A stretch of DNA of 64,000 nt from Pomphorhynchus laevis (GCA_012934845.2 WNNJ02001556.1:18793-82792), one strand, 5' to 3'. Counted from the stretch's first letter, positions 20,587 through 31,065 are shown. Numbers and translations: made by a program. Notes: generated by a model from the sequence alone, not told the origin.

Positions 20587-22868
20587 TAAAAAAACGATTT
20601 ATTTTAACGTGGTAAATGCGTGCCAGCGCACGCTTACATGACCACGACAAAACAAGACTGTGAATCAGGTGTCGAGAAGGTGTGAACGGAGGAGGTGTTT
20701 GAATATGATAAAGGAGGGGGCGCGGCGGACGTCGAGAGGGAGTTGATTCCAGGCGAGTGAGGCGGCGACGAGGAAGGATCGGAGACCGTAGTTGTTGAAG
20801 TAATTAGGAACGTGGAGTAAGAGGGTGTGACAGGAACGAAGCGATAGCGAGGTGGGGCGAGTATCGTCTAAGAAAGGAAGGTTGATGAACGATGGGGAGC
20901 CGACAGCGATGAGACGAAAGGTAACGAGAAGAAGGCGGAGTTTGATGCGGATGTGGATGATGGGCCAGGAGAGTTGGGCAAAATATGTGGATGTGTGGTC
21001 GAAGCGACGGAGATGAAAGAGCACTCGAAGGGCGGTGTTGATTATTCGTTGTAGGGGTAGGATGATAAATTTTGGAGAATTGGCGAAAAGGCTAAGGCAG
21101 TAATCGATTTTAGGGAAAAGAAGCGATGAAAGAAGAGACATACACGAACGGAAGTCGATAAGGGGGCGGATACGGCGGATATCACGGAGAATTAAGTTAG
21201 ATGAGCGGACCTTGTCACGGACGAAGGGTTAAAGGGAAATGTGATCATCGAAATTGAAGCCTAAGAAAGTGAGATTGTGGACTATGGGGATGATTGATGA
21301 GGCAAAATATACAGTGGGAGGAGATATGTTTGGTTTACGGGGAGGATCCACATTATTTTGGACTTTTCGGGGTTTAGAACGAGATGGAGATTGGAGAGAC
21401 GTTTGTAGATAGAAGAAAGGCAGTTGGAGGCAGAAATGCCGATATCGTGTATGCAATGTGCGGTTGCATGAGCAAAGATTAGCATCGGCGTATTGCATGA
21501 CCTTAAAGGAGTAAGGTTTGATAAACGGAGATAGATCGCCAAGCAGAAGAGAGAAAAGCAAGGGAACCTAGGACTGAACCTTGTGGGACCCCGCAAAAAA
21601 TAGGGATGGGAGGGGAGGATGATGAATTAGAACAGACGCGAAAGGAATGGTCGGATAGATATGAGGCGAACCATGCTACGGATGAAGAAGAAACGCCGTA
21701 ATCATAACGAAGGCGAGAAAGGAGGACGGAGTGGTCGACAATGTCGAATGCGGAGGAGAGGTCGAGGGAGATGAGAACACTATATAGATCCTTGTCTCGA
21801 GAAATGAGTAAGTCGTTGTACACTTTTATGCATGCGATTTCTGTCGAGTGATTAGAGCGGAAAGCGGATTGGAAAGGAGGGTACAGATTGGATGAGGAGA
21901 GATAAGCGTTGATTTGTATTAAGATGAGGCGTTCTAAGAGCTTTGAAAGAGTAGGGAGTAGTGAAATGGGGCCTATCTAGAAGGAAGATGAGCAGATAGA
22001 AGTGGGAATGACATGGGTGCTTGATAGAGAATTAATATTGGTTGGAGCAAGTGTGACAGGAGCGGGGTGTTGAATCGGTTGATCAGAGATGTAACTGGAG
22101 ATGATTTTAAATGAAGGTTATAAATTATTTGGAAGTGTTACGTGGGAGGTAGAGTAAGGAGAATTAAGATGGGGTGGGGCATGAGTGACAGGAATAGAGT
22201 GTTGAATCAGTTGATCGGAAATGTTACTGGAAATGATTTTGATAGAATGATGTAAATTATTGCAAAATGATACGGGGGAGGTCGAGTAAGGAGTACGTGA
22301 GGAGAATAAAGAAGTTTGAGATTTATCTAGATTGGGGGAAGAATAAGAAAGAGGAGGTACGAAATGAAAAGCTTTACCGTTAGCATTGTTAGAATGAGAA
22401 AGATTAATGGAAGTTTGGTAGTAGTTGAACGGGGAGTGTATGAGAGAGAGTAAGTTCAATAATGGGATTCTAAGATGCGAAGTCGGGTGTTGATGCGAGG
22501 GAAACATCTAAAACAGCATTGGTCTGAGTGGTCGTGTGTGATACAGGAGTAGAGGAGCAGGATAACTGTAGTAGTCGTACTGATGTACAAAAACCGCATG
22601 TGAACTGTTTACGTTTATACACCGAGTGGTCGGATATTTTAACACGAACAAGTGTCCATACATCACAATCTTTGGAATCGCATCCAACTTCAAAACTGGT
22701 ATAACCATCATTGCATTCCGATGTAGAAGATTCTTGATCAGGAACAGGGATCTGAGATCGCGCTTTTTTAAACATGACCTTTTATTGATAGATTGAGTTC
22801 AATCCGCGAGCGTAGCGAGTGAAATTGACAGGAATTCTCTGGAATGTATGTTTATTAGTTATCAAATT
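20587..22868 (-). mobile_element. L2-like LINE B2, internally deleted
   Basis: Both ends are present: 3' hairpin GCGTGC-cagc-GCACGC at 20618-20633, and at the right the same 5' UTR as B1 (ccgcgagcgtagcgagtg near 22807). Inside, RT coding (20665-21960: KIDYCLSLFANSPKFI, LDLSSAFDIVDHS, GVPQGSVLG) joins directly at about 21975 to ORF1 coding (22118-22775), so the endonuclease and start of the RT are missing. ORF1 itself is broken, with a Cys-rich finger start like B1. A non-autonomous deletion derivative, 2.3 kb against 4.4 kb for B1. Confidence 0.85.
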
Positions 22869-23241
22869 TTTTTATTTGGACTGATGATAACCACCCATAC
22901 TGATTAGTAGCGTCCTGCTGTAACAAAAATAATACCAATACCTGTGAGGATAATATCGTGCCCAGTCAAAAATATTTCAGATTACAGATGCAATCAAATA
23001 CAATTAAAAACATTCATTGCAAGTGACATCATGAAAAAACAGTGATCCGGCTAGCGGATCAGACAACTACGTAGGTTTCTAATAGATCGTTAGAATACGA
23101 TCCCTTACCAAAAGTAATATATAGAAATGTTTATCTTCACCACTGGAGAAGCAAGCCTAATGGATGTAGCGTTAAATCGCGATACAGGCGTCCTGAGTTT
23201 AAATCCGATTAGCATCAGTGTATGGAGAAAGCAGATAATAA

Positions 23242-23316
23242 GGGTCGAAACGTGAAATGTAGGTCTGGGTCAGCAGCAGATGAGACCCACCCAGACTGAT
23301 TAGTAGCGTCCTGCTG
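23242..23316 (+). ncRNA. Hammerhead-ribozyme-like tail of the tandem unit
   Basis: Order along the strand: gggtc, GAAAC, gtctgggt, cagcag, cagatgag (core box, CTGATGAG in sister units), gaccc, acccagac, GTC, ctgctg. Helices gggtc/gaccc (stem II), gtctgggt/acccagac (stem III) and cagcag/ctgctg (stem I) surround the hammerhead boxes CTGATGA, GAAA and the GTC cleavage triplet. Within one molecule the helices cross; in a dimer or between adjacent units each fits. This copy has one change in the core box. No activity can be claimed from sequence alone. Confidence 0.55.
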
Positions 23317-23670
23317 TATCAAAAATAAGATTAATACCTGTAAGGATAATATCGTGTTAAATCAGAAAAATTTCAGCTCACAGATGCAATCAAATACAAT
23401 TAAAAACATTCATTGCAAGTGGCAGCATGAAAAACAGTGATCCGGCTAGCAGGATCACACACATAGGGTAGGTTTCTAATAGATCATTAGAATACGATAC
23501 CCTACCAAAAGCAATATACAGAAATGTATATCTACACCACTGGAGCAGCCAGCTGAGTGGATGTAGCATTGAATCGCGATGCAGACGTAGGGTAGGTTTC
23601 TAATAGATCATTAGAATACGATACCCTACCAAAAGCAATATACAGAAATGTATATCTACACCACTGGAGC

Positions 23671-23727
23671 AGCCAGCTGAGTGGATGTAGCATTGAATCG
23701 CGATGCAGACGTCCTGAGTTCAAATCC
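23671..23727 (+). promoter_or_regulatory. tRNA-like A and B boxes (RNA polymerase III promoter)
   Basis: cagctgagtggatgtag is a degenerate A box (agcctagtgg in sister units) and gagttcaaatcc at 23716-23727 a near-consensus B box, about 40 bp apart as in tRNA genes. The same pair recurs in every unit (for example 28082-28135). Suggests a tRNA-derived SINE origin and pol III transcription of the unit. Confidence 0.65.
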
Positions 23728-23835
23728 GATTAGCATCAGTGTATGGAGAAAGCAGATAACAATGGTCGAAACGTGAAATGTAGGTCTGGGTCAGTAGCTA
23801 TGATACCCACGCAGACTGATTAGTAGCGTCCTGCT

Positions 23836-23933
23836 TGTGGTATCACATTTAATTACTTTATCATTTATATTTAACTTTACCTACTATTTGTAGATTCGTG
23901 AATAAAAGCCATTTATTCTCTCTGGTTATCACA
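23836..23933 (+). repeat. 5' LTR, 98 bp
   Basis: Identical to 27679-27776. Very short for a Ty3-type LTR; contains aataaa near its 3' half, a possible polyadenylation signal. Confidence 0.95.
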
Positions 23934-23952
23934 ATTTTATTCACGAATTGTC

Positions 23953-26900
23953 TTGATGGATACTCTGTTTAAGCCGGATACACTCAAACTAACGACAGAC
24001 TGTCCTGAAGCAGAACGCGAATGGCGTCACTGGCGATATCGCTTCGAAACATTTATCAAACGCATCAAAATGGATTCACAAGATGACAAACTTGATCTCC
24101 TGAAAATATCAATTTCCGCTCAATTATTCGACAAGATTGACGAGTGCCTGGATTATGATTCAGCAATGGATGTCCTCGACAAAGCATTCATAAAATCTAC
24201 AAATTCGGTTTACAAACGACACCTACTGTGTTCTGCACGACAAACTCTCGATGAATCGATATCTAACTATGTGGATCGTCTTGAAACACTTGCGCGACAA
24301 TGCACCTTCAACGATGTGAAAGCTAAGGAGCTGCGCGATATTCTTATTTGCGATTCATTTATTACGGGTTTACAATCGAACGAAATTCGTCAACGCATAC
24401 TCGAGACTAATGACATCGACAAAGAGAAAGCTTATCAAGTCGCTCGAGCGATTGAAGCAGCTCAAACTCAATCAAACGAATATCAACACACATCCGAATT
24501 CACAGTAAATGCCTTAAGGGAAACCAAAGGTTCAAAAGGAAATACTGATATTTCTGAAAGTGAAGAATCTATTGCCGTAGCTCAAAAGATCAACAAGAAA
24601 ATGTGCTACTTTTGTGGTGGAGTTATGCATACACGAAATCGTTGTCCAGCCCGGGATGCTGAATGTTCATTCTGCTTAAAACGTGGACACTACAAAAAAG
24701 TTTGTCGAACTAAGTTGCTTCGATCTCGACGAAAATACAATCGTAGTACTCGACCATACGCGTCCGACTGTGAATCACTTAATATCATATCCTGTCAAAA
24801 TGCAAATGGTGATGCATCTAAACTTGACGACATGACGGTACAAGTTCGCGTTGGAACACAACAGCTGGATGCTCTTATCGATACAGGGAGCTCTTCCAAC
24901 TTTGTCGATTCATCAGTTATTCAAAAACTAGGTATTCATACAGAATCTTGTTGTGTTAGGATTTCCATGGCTAATTCATCATTTACATCCGTATGCAATG
25001 AACGATGCGTATTACCGATATCTTACTGTGACCGAAACTATACTGACATTCAATGCTTCGTCATGCCTCATCTTTGTCGTGATCTCATACTTGGTCATCT
25101 ATTCCTGCGCTTGCATTCAAGTGTTTCCATTCGAATTCGAGGAAATGCTAAGCAAGAAACATTAACCATTGGGCAACTATCGAGCATGGAAATCGATATA
25201 CCGTCGTTATTTTCAGACGATTTTAAAAACTGGAAACCTGCAGCAATTCCGTCCCGGCGCCGTAATATCGAAGATCGCCGCTTTATTGCTTCGGAAGTAA
25301 AACGGATGTTGTCCGAAGGCATCATCGAGCGCAGTCGCTCACCGTGGCGTGCGCAAGTTCTTATTGTAAACAGAGAAGGACGTCGTCGTCTAGTAGTAGA
25401 TTACTCGCAGACCGTAAATAGATTCACGGTCCTCGACGCTTATCCCATGCCCCGAATCGACGACCTGATCGACACCATATCGTCCAATAACGTGTTTAGC
25501 ACCCTCGATTTAAAAAGTGCTTACCATCAAGTTCCTTTGCGAGCAAACGAAAAATTCTTGACCGCATTCGAGGCAGATGGTCAACTCTATCAATTTCAGC
25601 GTATGCCTTTTGGACTCACGAATGCTGTAGCCGCCTTCCAGCGAATAATCAACGAGATCATAGAGAAAGAAAACTTAACCGGCACCTATTCATACCTCGA
25701 CGATATCATTGTGTGCGGCAAAACACAGCAAGAACATGATACAAATCTGGCCAAGTTTTGTGAAGTTGCTTCTAGGTACCGAATAACACTAAATGAATCG
25801 AAATGTATGATTAATAAAACGATGATCAATATTCTGGGATATCAAGTTGGTAGTGGTATTAAACGGCCTGATCCTAATCGTGTCTCACCTTTGCGAGAAC
25901 TGCAGGTACCTCAAAATAAACGTCAACTGCGAAGAATTGTCGGCCTTTTCTCACATTATTCCAAATGGATTCAAAATTTTTCGTCGCAGATTCGTCCGTT
26001 AGCTGAAACCACGATATTTTCTATTACACCTGCAGCAAATCGCTCATTTGAGATAATTCGTAATTGTATTATTTCAGCTACTCTAACACCCATTGATTTC
26101 AATAAGACATTTACAGTAGAGACTGACGCATCCCTTTATGCTATCGGTGCTGTATTAACGCAGGATAACAAACCCGTCGCATTTTATTCGCATACACTTA
26201 GTAAGAGTGTCGTTGGACATTCCGCTATTGAGAAAGAGGCCCTTGCCATCGTTGAAGCATTGCGATACTGGAGGCACTATTTGTCTGGACGAACTTTCAA
26301 TGTTCTAACGGATCAAAGGTCAGTTTCATTCATATTTAACAGGAATCATAAGAGTAAAATTAAAAATGAAAAAGTGCAAAGATGGCGTCTCGATCTATCT
26401 GAGTTCAAATATTGTATACTTTACCGGCCTGGAAAGTTGAATTATGCGGCCGACTCAATGTCTAGGGATATTTGTGCTTCAAGTTGCGGTTACTTTAACA
26501 AACAGAAAGATCTCAAGCTTCTTTATGAACTTCACGCTACGCTTTGCCATCCAGGAGTCAATCGTTTGTATCACTTCGTTCAATCGAATCAACTTCCATA
26601 TAGCACTGAAGACGTTCGTTATGTTGTATCTCATTGCGTTACCTGTTCGTTGTTGAAACCAAACTTCTTCAAGCCTCCAAAAACTGCCCTCATCAGAGCG
26701 ACACGACCTTTCGAAAGAATTTCACTTGACTTCAAAGGTCCTTTGCCCAGTTCATCAGGCAAGAAATATTTGCTTACAGCCGTCGATGAATATTCTCGTT
26801 ATCGCTTTCGATTTGCATGCCGTGATATGTCCGCTCAAACAGTGATAAATTGCCTGCGTGGTATAGTGACAATATTTGGTCCACCTGAATTTGTACATTC

Positions 26901-27189
26901 CGATCGCGGGTCATCCTTCATGTCGAAAGAATTCTCTGATTATCTGGAGAGTATTGGCACGGTAGCAAGTCACTCTTCTCCGTACAATCCGTTAGGCAAC
27001 GGACAGATCGAACGCTATAACGGTATATTATGGAGCGCTGTACTTTTGCGGCTTAGAGACTACAATCGTCTGGTTGCTGCTTGGGAAACGGTCCTCGCTG
27101 AAAGCCTTAATCTATTCGAGGACTATTATGCACCTCAACTGGCTCGACACCTCATGATCGAATCTTCAACTTCTCTAGACGCCCATTAA
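23953..27189 (+). CDS. Ty3-type gag-pol main reading frame
   Basis: One long frame (1078 aa). Order by residue: gag-like helical region (1-210); two CCHC knuckles (CYFCGGVMHTRNRC, CSFCLKRGHYKKVC; about 217-255); aspartic protease with LIDTGSSS (about 310); RT with STLDLKSAYHQVP, MPFGLTNA and YLDDII (about 510-590); RNase H with VETDAS (about 725); integrase with HHCC-like finger (HATLCH ... CVTC) and core DFKGPL, HSDRGS (about 855-1030). gag and pol share one frame. The start ATG follows the putative primer site by a few bases. Described as a fossil; no further detail of damage given. Confidence 0.9.
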   Translation: MMDTLFKPDTLKLTTDCPEAEREWRHWRYRFETFIKRIKMDSQDDKLDLLKISISAQLFDKIDECLDYDSAMDVLDKAFIKSTNSVYKRHLLCSARQTLDESISNYVDRLETLARQCTFNDVKAKELRDILICDSFITGLQSNEIRQRILETNDIDKEKAYQVARAIEAAQTQSNEYQHTSEFTVNALRETKGSKGNTDISESEESIAVAQKINKKMCYFCGGVMHTRNRCPARDAECSFCLKRGHYKKVCRTKLLRSRRKYNRSTRPYASDCESLNIISCQNANGDASKLDDMTVQVRVGTQQLDALIDTGSSSNFVDSSVIQKLGIHTESCCVRISMANSSFTSVCNERCVLPISYCDRNYTDIQCFVMPHLCRDLILGHLFLRLHSSVSIRIRGNAKQETLTIGQLSSMEIDIPSLFSDDFKNWKPAAIPSRRRNIEDRRFIASEVKRMLSEGIIERSRSPWRAQVLIVNREGRRRLVVDYSQTVNRFTVLDAYPMPRIDDLIDTISSNNVFSTLDLKSAYHQVPLRANEKFLTAFEADGQLYQFQRMPFGLTNAVAAFQRIINEIIEKENLTGTYSYLDDIIVCGKTQQEHDTNLAKFCEVASRYRITLNESKCMINKTMINILGYQVGSGIKRPDPNRVSPLRELQVPQNKRQLRRIVGLFSHYSKWIQNFSSQIRPLAETTIFSITPAANRSFEIIRNCIISATLTPIDFNKTFTVETDASLYAIGAVLTQDNKPVAFYSHTLSKSVVGHSAIEKEALAIVEALRYWRHYLSGRTFNVLTDQRSVSFIFNRNHKSKIKNEKVQRWRLDLSEFKYCILYRPGKLNYAADSMSRDICASSCGYFNKQKDLKLLYELHATLCHPGVNRLYHFVQSNQLPYSTEDVRYVVSHCVTCSLLKPNFFKPPKTALIRATRPFERISLDFKGPLPSSSGKKYLLTAVDEYSRYRFRFACRDMSAQTVINCLRGIVTIFGPPEFVHSDRGSSFMSKEFSDYLESIGTVASHSSPYNPLGNGQIERYNGILWSAVLLRLRDYNRLVAAWETVLAESLNLFEDYYAPQLARHLMIESSTSLDAH

Positions 27190-27678
27190 TTAAATTCAAT
27201 TTACCAGAATGGCTCCGTCGTCCCGGATCTGTATTCGTGCGAAACTTCTACAAACACGATAAATACGACGATAAATTGCTCAAAGCTAAACTGATAAACG
27301 CGAATCCAAACACGGCTCATATCGAACTTCCATCTGGGAAAGAAGCAAATATTTCAACTCGACACCTATCTCGTTATCCTTCAGAAACCTCCATTTACAA
27401 GGATCCAGACAGTTCGGATATTCGTAGTTCGGGATTGTCAAGGGACGGGGATGACGACTGTCAAGATAGCTTCGATAGGAACCAGCCAGACTATGAAGAT
27501 GATAACAATAACGGAAAGCAATATGATGCCACTGACAATATCGATATGAACTTGAGTTCAAAGAGGACATCAATTCCTGAGGCAAACCATCATCCCGTGA
27601 CAACTAGAGAATTCTACCGACGAAGTACAAGAAGTCGAAGAAGTCCTGCATACTTCCAAAACTATCACATGGGATGAA

Positions 27679-27776
27679 TGTGGTATCACATTTAATTACT
27701 TTATCATTTATATTTAACTTTACCTACTATTTGTAGATTCGTGAATAAAAGCCATTTATTCTCTCTGGTTATCACA
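27679..27776 (+). repeat. 3' LTR, 98 bp
   Basis: Identical to 23836-23933; followed by the ctgct target copy and then the continuing tandem array (gtatgatcataacc). Confidence 0.95.
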
Positions 27777-28170
27777 CTGCTGTATGATCATAACCTGTGA
27801 GTATAATATCGTGCCCGATCAGAAAAAATTAAGATTACAGATGCAATCAAGTTTTCCTATAAAATCAATACCTGTAAGGATAAAATCGTGCAACAATCAG
27901 AAAAATTTCAGCTTACATATGCAATCAAGTACAATTAAAAACATTCATTACAAGTTGCAGCACGGAAAACCAGTGATCCGGCAAGCGAATTACATAACTA
28001 GGTAAGTTTCTTATAGATCGTTAGAATACGATCCCTTAACAAAATAATATACAGAAATGTATATCTAAACCACTGGAGAAGCCAGCCTAGTGGATATAGC
28101 GTTGAATCTCGATACAGACGTCCTGCGTTCTAATCCGATCAGCATCAGTGTACGGAGAAAGCAGATAATA

Positions 28171-28246
28171 AGGATCGAAACGTGAAATGTAGGTCTGGGT
28201 CAGTAGCTGATGAGACTTACCCAGACTGATTAGTAGCGTCCTGCTG
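28171..28246 (+). ncRNA. Hammerhead-like tail, second well-kept copy
   Basis: ggatcGAAAC, gtctgggt, cagtag, CTGATGAG, acttacccagac, GTC, ctgctg. Core boxes are intact; the stem II strand is changed (ggatc), so pairing there is weaker than in the 23.2-kb unit. Confidence 0.5.
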
Positions 28247-28567
28247 TATCAAGAATAGGAACAATACCTGTGAGGATAATATCGTGTCCAATCAGAAAAA
28301 TTTCAGCTAACAGATGCAATCAAGTACAATTAAAAACATTCATTGTAAGTATCAGATTGAAAAATTAGTGATCCGGCTAGCGAATCACACAACTAGGTAG
28401 GTTTCCAGTAGATCGTTAGAATACGATACCCCACCAAAAGTAATATACAGAAATGTATATCTACACAACTGAATAAGCCAGCCTAGTGAATGTAACGTTG
28501 AATCGCAATACAGACGTTCTGGGTTCAAATCCGATCAGCATCAGTGTACGTAGATATTAGATGACAA

Positions 28568-28645
28568 GGGTCGAAACGTGAAATGTAGGTCTGGGTCAGC
28601 AGCTGATGAGACTTACCCAGACTGATTAGTAGCTTACTACTGTAT
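28568..28645 (+). ncRNA. Hammerhead-like tail, third copy
   Basis: gggtcGAAAC, gtctgggt, cagcag, CTGATGAG, acttacccagac; stem II can form with G-U pairs. The cleavage-side strand has decayed (gcttactactg instead of gcgtcctgctg). Confidence 0.5.
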
Positions 28646-28962
28646 CAAAAATAAGATCAATACCTGTAAGGATAATATCGTGTCCAATCAGAAAAATTTC
28701 ACATTACAGATGCAATCAAGTGCAATTACAAGCATTCATTGCAAGTGGCAGCATGAAAAACCAATGATCCGACTAGCGGATCACATAACTAGGTAGGTTT
28801 CTAATAGATCGTTAGAATACGATCCCCTACCAAAAGCAATATACAGAAATGTATATCTACACCACTTGAGAAGCTAGCCTAGTGTTGTAGCGTCGAATCA
28901 CGATACAGACGTCAGCCTAGTGGATGAAGCGTTGAATCGCGATAAAGACGTCCTGAGTTCAA

Positions 28963-30735
28963 TACACGTCATATACACTCGACAGATTGTTCATACCTAG
29001 TGGCCGACAATGGGTCAATCTTGACCTCCCCAACTGATGTAGCTGCCCATTTTATGGACTATTTCGCTATCAAAGAAGATAGAGTGTCGATCCCCGATGG
29101 TATAATTCAAACTAAACACAATGTACTTATACCTAGAGTAGTCATATCTAACATTGAATTTAGCGATGAAGAGGTACTGCACGAGCTACTTAAATTACCC
29201 CGCAACGCCGCGTCAGGTCCTGACCATATACCTCCAATACTCTTAAAGGAATTGGCCCATGCAATATACGTTCCCTTAGCTTCTATTTTTAGAAGTTCAC
29301 TAAACACAGGTTATCTACCATTTGATTGGACTAAGGCTATTGTACGTTCAATTTTCAAGAAAGGGGATAAATCCCAGGTTTCCAACTACCGTCCCATCAG
29401 TCTCACATCTGTAGCTTGTAAGGTATTAGAAAAATTGATTCTTCGTCACCTTAGCGCTTTCGTTGAAGCTAACAATCGCCTCAGCCCCAGTCAGCATGGA
29501 TTTAGGCCAAATCGCTCAACGGTAACGAACCTTGTAAAAGCGAGAGCAAGCTGGGTGGATTCGACGAGGAGTGGTTCCAAAGTAGATGTGATATTTATAG
29601 ACTTATCGAAAGCATTCGATAGAGTTATTCCCAATTTGCTAGTAAACAAATTATCTAACATTGGTGTACGGGGCTCTTTGTTACGCTGGATTCAATCATT
29701 CGTAAGCAACCGCTCGTTTGCAGTACGCATAAGCCATTATCTTTCTGGTTACTCAATGATGACGACAGGCGTCCCGCAGGGATCGGCCATTAGTCCGACT
29801 CTCTTTAATATATATGTAAATGATATTACAAACAACTTGACGTCGGAATGTGTTACCTACGCAGATGATATTAAGGTTTGGAGGCGAATCATTGATGATT
29901 CCGATGTTAGCGCTCTTCAAAAAGACCTGGATTCCATAAATAAATGGTGTATATCTAATGGGCTGATGATAAATGCGACTAAATGTAGACATATGCGGAT
30001 CGGCTCCCCAGACATTCGTTACTCTTATAAAATTGGAAACATGTCGATTGATTCTACAGATAAAATCGATGATTTAGGGGTATCTACGCTTAATACGCTC
30101 GATATGAGCGCTCACGTAAATAAAGTTTCGGCCAATTGCCGTCGTACTATTGGCATCATTAAGCGATCTTTTGGATCACTAGAGGCATGTAGCTTCAGAA
30201 TAATATACAAGGCCCTCATCGAATCTCGAATGCTATACGCATCTCCCGCAGCGTATCCACATCTGTGCAAGAACATTGTGGCTTACGAATCAATTCTCCG
30301 GTCGGCTACCCGTCTTGTTCCCACTTTCAAAGACTCCCGTTTGACCAGAAGTTAGAAATCCTAGGTGTTTCAACGGTTTGTGAAAGTTTGGTAAAAGCTG
30401 ATATTATGCTGGTATGGAGGGCAATTTTATCCCCTCATGTTTTGCCTACGCAACTCCAAGAAATTACGTGTACATCGACTAACGCTCAAACATCGTAGAA
30501 AAGTCCATCGACACTATCAGGATATCAGAGATCGAGTAATAAACAGTTGGAACAGACTCCCGTCATCTGCAATTGAATGCCGGAACATCCGAGAATTTCG
30601 GCGTGCGCTGAACAGTGTATCGCTCTCATAGGAAGTCGAACCTGATTTGCATTTTTTTGTTTTACTGACATTGTACTTTTTTTACATTGAGATCCAGCCA
30701 AACGCTCATCGGCTGTTGTATACTAATAATAATAA
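28963..30735 (+). mobile_element. CR1/Jockey-group LINE A4, 5'-truncated, inside the tandem array
   Basis: Plus-strand family-A-like copy containing only the RT part of ORF2, then a short 3' UTR and a (TAA)n end (30722-30735). It splits an array unit: left flank ends after the B box, right flank resumes with aagggtcgaaacg. ORF2 is broken near 30340 (frameshift) and again near 30470. Confidence 0.85.
29000..30355 (+). CDS. LINE A4 reverse transcriptase (partial ORF2)
   Basis: 451-aa frame: SGPDHIPPILLKELA, NYRPISLTSVACKVLEK, FIDLSKAFDRVIPN, GVPQGSAISPTLFN, TYADDIKVW, then DDLGVSTLNTLDMS and RRTIGIIKRSFG. Motif B is GSAISPTLF instead of GSVLGPLLF, marking a subfamily distinct from A1/A2. After a frameshift the C-terminus continues in other frames to 30631 (EILGVSTVCESL; RVINSWNRLPSSAI). 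The first Met is internal to the original protein. Confidence 0.85.
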   Translation: MADNGSILTSPTDVAAHFMDYFAIKEDRVSIPDGIIQTKHNVLIPRVVISNIEFSDEEVLHELLKLPRNAASGPDHIPPILLKELAHAIYVPLASIFRSSLNTGYLPFDWTKAIVRSIFKKGDKSQVSNYRPISLTSVACKVLEKLILRHLSAFVEANNRLSPSQHGFRPNRSTVTNLVKARASWVDSTRSGSKVDVIFIDLSKAFDRVIPNLLVNKLSNIGVRGSLLRWIQSFVSNRSFAVRISHYLSGYSMMTTGVPQGSAISPTLFNIYVNDITNNLTSECVTYADDIKVWRRIIDDSDVSALQKDLDSINKWCISNGLMINATKCRHMRIGSPDIRYSYKIGNMSIDSTDKIDDLGVSTLNTLDMSAHVNKVSANCRRTIGIIKRSFGSLEACSFRIIYKALIESRMLYASPAAYPHLCKNIVAYESILRSATRLVPTFKDSRLTRS

Positions 30736-30868
30736 GGGTCGAAACGTGAAATGTAGGTCTGTGTCAGCAGCTAATGTGACCCACCCAGACTGATTAGTAG
30801 CATCCTGCTGTATCAAAAATAAGATCAATACATGTAAGGATAATACGTGGCACAATCAGAAAATTTCT
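30736..30868 (+). repeat. tRNA-promoter/ribozyme tandem array, right end
   Basis: Tail of the unit broken by LINE A4 (gggtcgaaacgtg ... cagcagctaatgtgaccc ... gattagtagcatcctgctg) plus the first about 50 bp of another unit. Core box is changed to CTAATGT, so this copy is probably inactive. Confidence 0.85.
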
Positions 30869-31065
30869 TTTATATTTTAAAGTAATAGAACTGAGTGTAT
30901 ATTCATTAATTTCGCGCTGTCGGTTCTCTTTCACCTTTGTGTAAAGCACATTTTGTAAATATTATAATATTATTATTATTATTAAATACAACAGCAGCAA
31001 AAGAGCGTAGAGCTCGTACAGGCTGGGTACAGGGTTAAAAAAATATCAATGAAAATCCGATTGTT

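Larger units (their letters stand above)
22871..23835 (+). repeat. tRNA-promoter/ribozyme tandem array, left part
   Basis: Tandem units of about 396 bp (ctgctg boundary at 22915, again at 23311). Each has, in order: aatacctgtgaggataatatc, caagtggcag region, gatcattag/gatcgttag block, a tRNA-like stretch with A and B boxes, then the gggtcgaaac...gattagtagcgtc tail. The last unit holds an internal 124-bp duplication (23464-23587 and 23588-23711). The array is cut at 23835 by the LTR element and resumes at 27777. Confidence 0.9.
23836..27776 (+). mobile_element. Ty3-type LTR retrotransposon, young
   Basis: Fossil/virus-like element with identical 98-bp LTRs (TGTGG...TCACA) and a 5-bp target duplication ctgct (23831-23835 and 27777-27781). 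The interior encodes gag, protease, RT, RNase H and integrase in the Ty3 order. LTR identity means a recent insertion. It looks nearly whole, with about one break. It inserted into the tandem array exactly within the ctgctg strand after the predicted ribozyme cleavage triplet. A 14-nt stretch just inside the 5' LTR (23935-23948) is the exact complement of LTR sequence (23894-23907), suggesting self-priming rather than tRNA priming. Confidence 0.95.
27777..28962 (+). repeat. tRNA-promoter/ribozyme tandem array, middle part
   Basis: Resumes at the target copy. Units end at 28246 and about 28642; a third is cut at about 28962, just after its B box (gagttcaa), by LINE A4. The first unit has a partial internal duplication of the acctgtaaggataa segment. 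Divergence between units is roughly 5-15% by eye. Confidence 0.9.

Noticed and set aside
23290-23310. gactgattag as the hammerhead core box
   Set aside because: CTGATTA would lack the invariant G after CTGAT; the upstream CTGATGAG with its covarying flanks fits better.
23671-23740. Functional tRNA gene
   Set aside because: A and B boxes are present, but acceptor and anticodon stems do not close; tRNA-derived promoter only.
22871-30868. CRISPR-like array
   Set aside because: Units are about 400 bp, contiguous and lack spacers; eukaryotic context. It is a tandem SINE-like repeat.
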